From NCBI GenBank assembly GCA_020630115.1, contig JAHDCA010000007.1, positions 1-21,290 of the forward strand: a stretch of 21,290 nt of DNA, given 5' to 3'. Below the pieces are notes generated by a model. That model was not told where the DNA came from. It did no database searches and worked only from the letters and a program-made list of their open reading frames with translations. Positions 20,246 through 21,290 of this stretch are shown piece by piece. The position numbers and the translations under genes are program-made. Every line of letters starts with the position of its first letter. Position 1 is the first letter of the stretch. Source of the stretch: Candidatus Dojkabacteria bacterium (GTDB lineage: Bacteria; Patescibacteriota; Dojkabacteria; SC72; JAHDCA01).

Positions 20246-21112
20246 ATGAAGAAAAATAGTAAAATTAGAAAAGTTCTTAAAGACTTTGGGCTAAGTGATA
20301 ATGAAGTTGAAATATATTTGCTTTCACTAAGTGAACCAGGGATCTCACCATTCCAGATCTCCAAGAGTACCTTAATCCCTAGGACAACTGTTTATGACAC
20401 ATTGTTATCCTTATCTTCTAAAAAACTTGTCGAACTGGAACAAAGTGATGGTTTTACAAAAAGACAGACTAAAGTATTCGCTAAGGATCCAAGCAACATA
20501 AGGAAATTAGTTCGCAATAAAAAGAAGAAGCTAGATATGCTCGAAGTTAGGTTGGTAGACTCATTGCCTTCACTTAGAGAGAAATACACTAGTGTACAGA
20601 ATGAGCAATTTGAAATTAAATATGGTTTAGAAGGGGTTAATTCTCTGAATAATGAATTATTTAGGGAGGAGATGGTTATTAACCCTATGATATCGGTTGA
20701 TACTCAAGGCCTTAAGGCTGTTAATCAAGGCTTAGATAGTGATCTTGAAAGCAGTAGCAGGTCTTGTCGAATGATTACACCACTTAACGAATGGGTTGAG
20801 CATGTAATAAGTTATCAATTCTTGAGGGATAAGAGATACTTAGTGGGTAGGGATGTTCGTTATATTAATGAATATAATTTCAACCCTAGAGTACGAATAA
20901 GTCTCTCGAATTTCCAGTTAAAACTGATATGTATAGATGGTGATGAGTGCTGGGGGATGCTATCAGAGAGTGAAGCTCTTTATGAGACGTATAGCACAAT
21001 ATTTGAGGTGCTATGGTCTTGTGCGAAGCCATTCGATCAAGACTTGGTAAAATCCTTTGGGGAGAATGATTTCATGGAAGCTCAAAGGTTTTTAGCTAAA
21101 AAGAATAAGTAG
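20246..21112 (+). CDS. TrmB-family transcriptional regulator
   Basis: The 288-residue protein has an N-terminal winged helix of TrmB type (about residues 8-70): 'LKDFGLSDNEVEIYLLSLSE' then 'ISKSTLIPRTTVYDTLLSLS' and 'KKLVELEQSDG'. A Lys-rich, probably coiled-coil segment follows (about 85-110), then a ligand-binding-like domain. TrmB proteins are common in archaea and occur in CPR bacteria; many sense sugars. I see no sugar-transport genes nearby, so the target is unknown. A strong extended -10 promoter places the transcription start at the ATG. Confidence 0.78.
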   Translation: MKKNSKIRKVLKDFGLSDNEVEIYLLSLSEPGISPFQISKSTLIPRTTVYDTLLSLSSKKLVELEQSDGFTKRQTKVFAKDPSNIRKLVRNKKKKLDMLEVRLVDSLPSLREKYTSVQNEQFEIKYGLEGVNSLNNELFREEMVINPMISVDTQGLKAVNQGLDSDLESSSRSCRMITPLNEWVEHVISYQFLRDKRYLVGRDVRYINEYNFNPRVRISLSNFQLKLICIDGDECWGMLSESEALYETYSTIFEVLWSCAKPFDQDLVKSFGENDFMEAQRFLAKKNK

Positions 21113-21121
21113 GATAACCTC

Positions 21122-21241
21122 ATGTGTTCAAATCAGTCAAAATTTATCATATGCAAGCGAGATATCAGGTTTCTAGTACTTGAAAGCTTTCCTGGTATCA
21201 AGTTAGATCGGTCTTTAAAGTTGAGGGGTGATGAAGGCTAA
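21122..21241 (+). CDS. Possible 39-residue small ORF after the TrmB gene
   Basis: An ATG 9 nt after the TrmB stop opens a frame of 39 codons (MCSNQSKFIICK...). It has no ribosome binding site and no recognisable motif. It could be a coupled small gene or chance. The rest of the tail to 21290 shows no other feature I can support. Confidence 0.2.
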   Translation: MCSNQSKFIICKRDIRFLVLESFPGIKLDRSLKLRGDEG

Positions 21242-21290
21242 AATCTTCGCTCCCACTATGAATTTATAAAACAAATAAAAATCCCACTTT

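Noticed and set aside
20104..20364. Minus-strand open frame across the start of the TrmB gene
   Set aside because: It is antisense to the TrmB winged-helix codons and overlaps the acetyltransferase start; it has no recognisable features.
1..21290. CRISPR array, insertion sequence, integrase or phage genes
   Set aside because: No regularly spaced repeats, no transposase or integrase motifs and no terminal inverted repeats with target duplications were seen.

Overview
The window looks like a piece of a small, AT-rich bacterial genome, most likely from a Patescibacteria/CPR-type lineage. The reasons are the dense mix of short genes, very few Shine-Dalgarno sequences, many -10 boxes sitting 5-7 nt before a start codon, a stand-alone PolA-type 5' nuclease, and a ribosomal/transcription cluster interrupted by small genes of unknown function. 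The taxonomic guess is inference; no 16S gene or other decisive marker is present.

Layout from left to right. (1) The end of a probable SAM methyltransferase is followed by mreB. (2) A plus-strand DUF1704/MATCAP-type zinc carboxypeptidase gene converges on a minus-strand operon of glyS and two ATP-grasp ligases. The operon leader is a well-formed T-box riboswitch. (3) A small tail-anchored protein, a PH-domain protein and a membrane-anchored unknown protein follow. (4) A minus-strand pair encodes a stand-alone 7TM protein of the '7TM_transglut' type and a RimK-like ATP-grasp ligase fused to a retropepsin-like aspartyl protease. (5) The minus-strand translation/transcription cluster reads tRNA-Thr, rpmG, tRNA-Trp, a lipoprotein, secE, nusG, rplK, rplA, (a small plus-strand membrane gene), rplJ, rplL. 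(6) The right end holds a PLD-family protein, a membrane-bound YdjM-like predicted hydrolase, a wHTH-Nudix protein, a PolA-type 5'-3' exonuclease, a GNAT acetyltransferase and a TrmB-type regulator.

The main biological interest is that two ligase-plus-peptidase modules lie within about 10 kb. One is DUF1704 carboxypeptidase plus two ATP-grasp ligases, with the ligases downstream of glyS under a glycine-type T-box. The other is an ATP-grasp/retropepsin fusion with a 7TM partner. Each could add and remove amino acids or peptides on a target. The T-box linkage suggests, but does not prove, that glycine is a substrate of the first module. A second theme is gene expression without leaders: at least eight genes have a recognisable -10 element placed so that transcription would begin at or next to the start codon.
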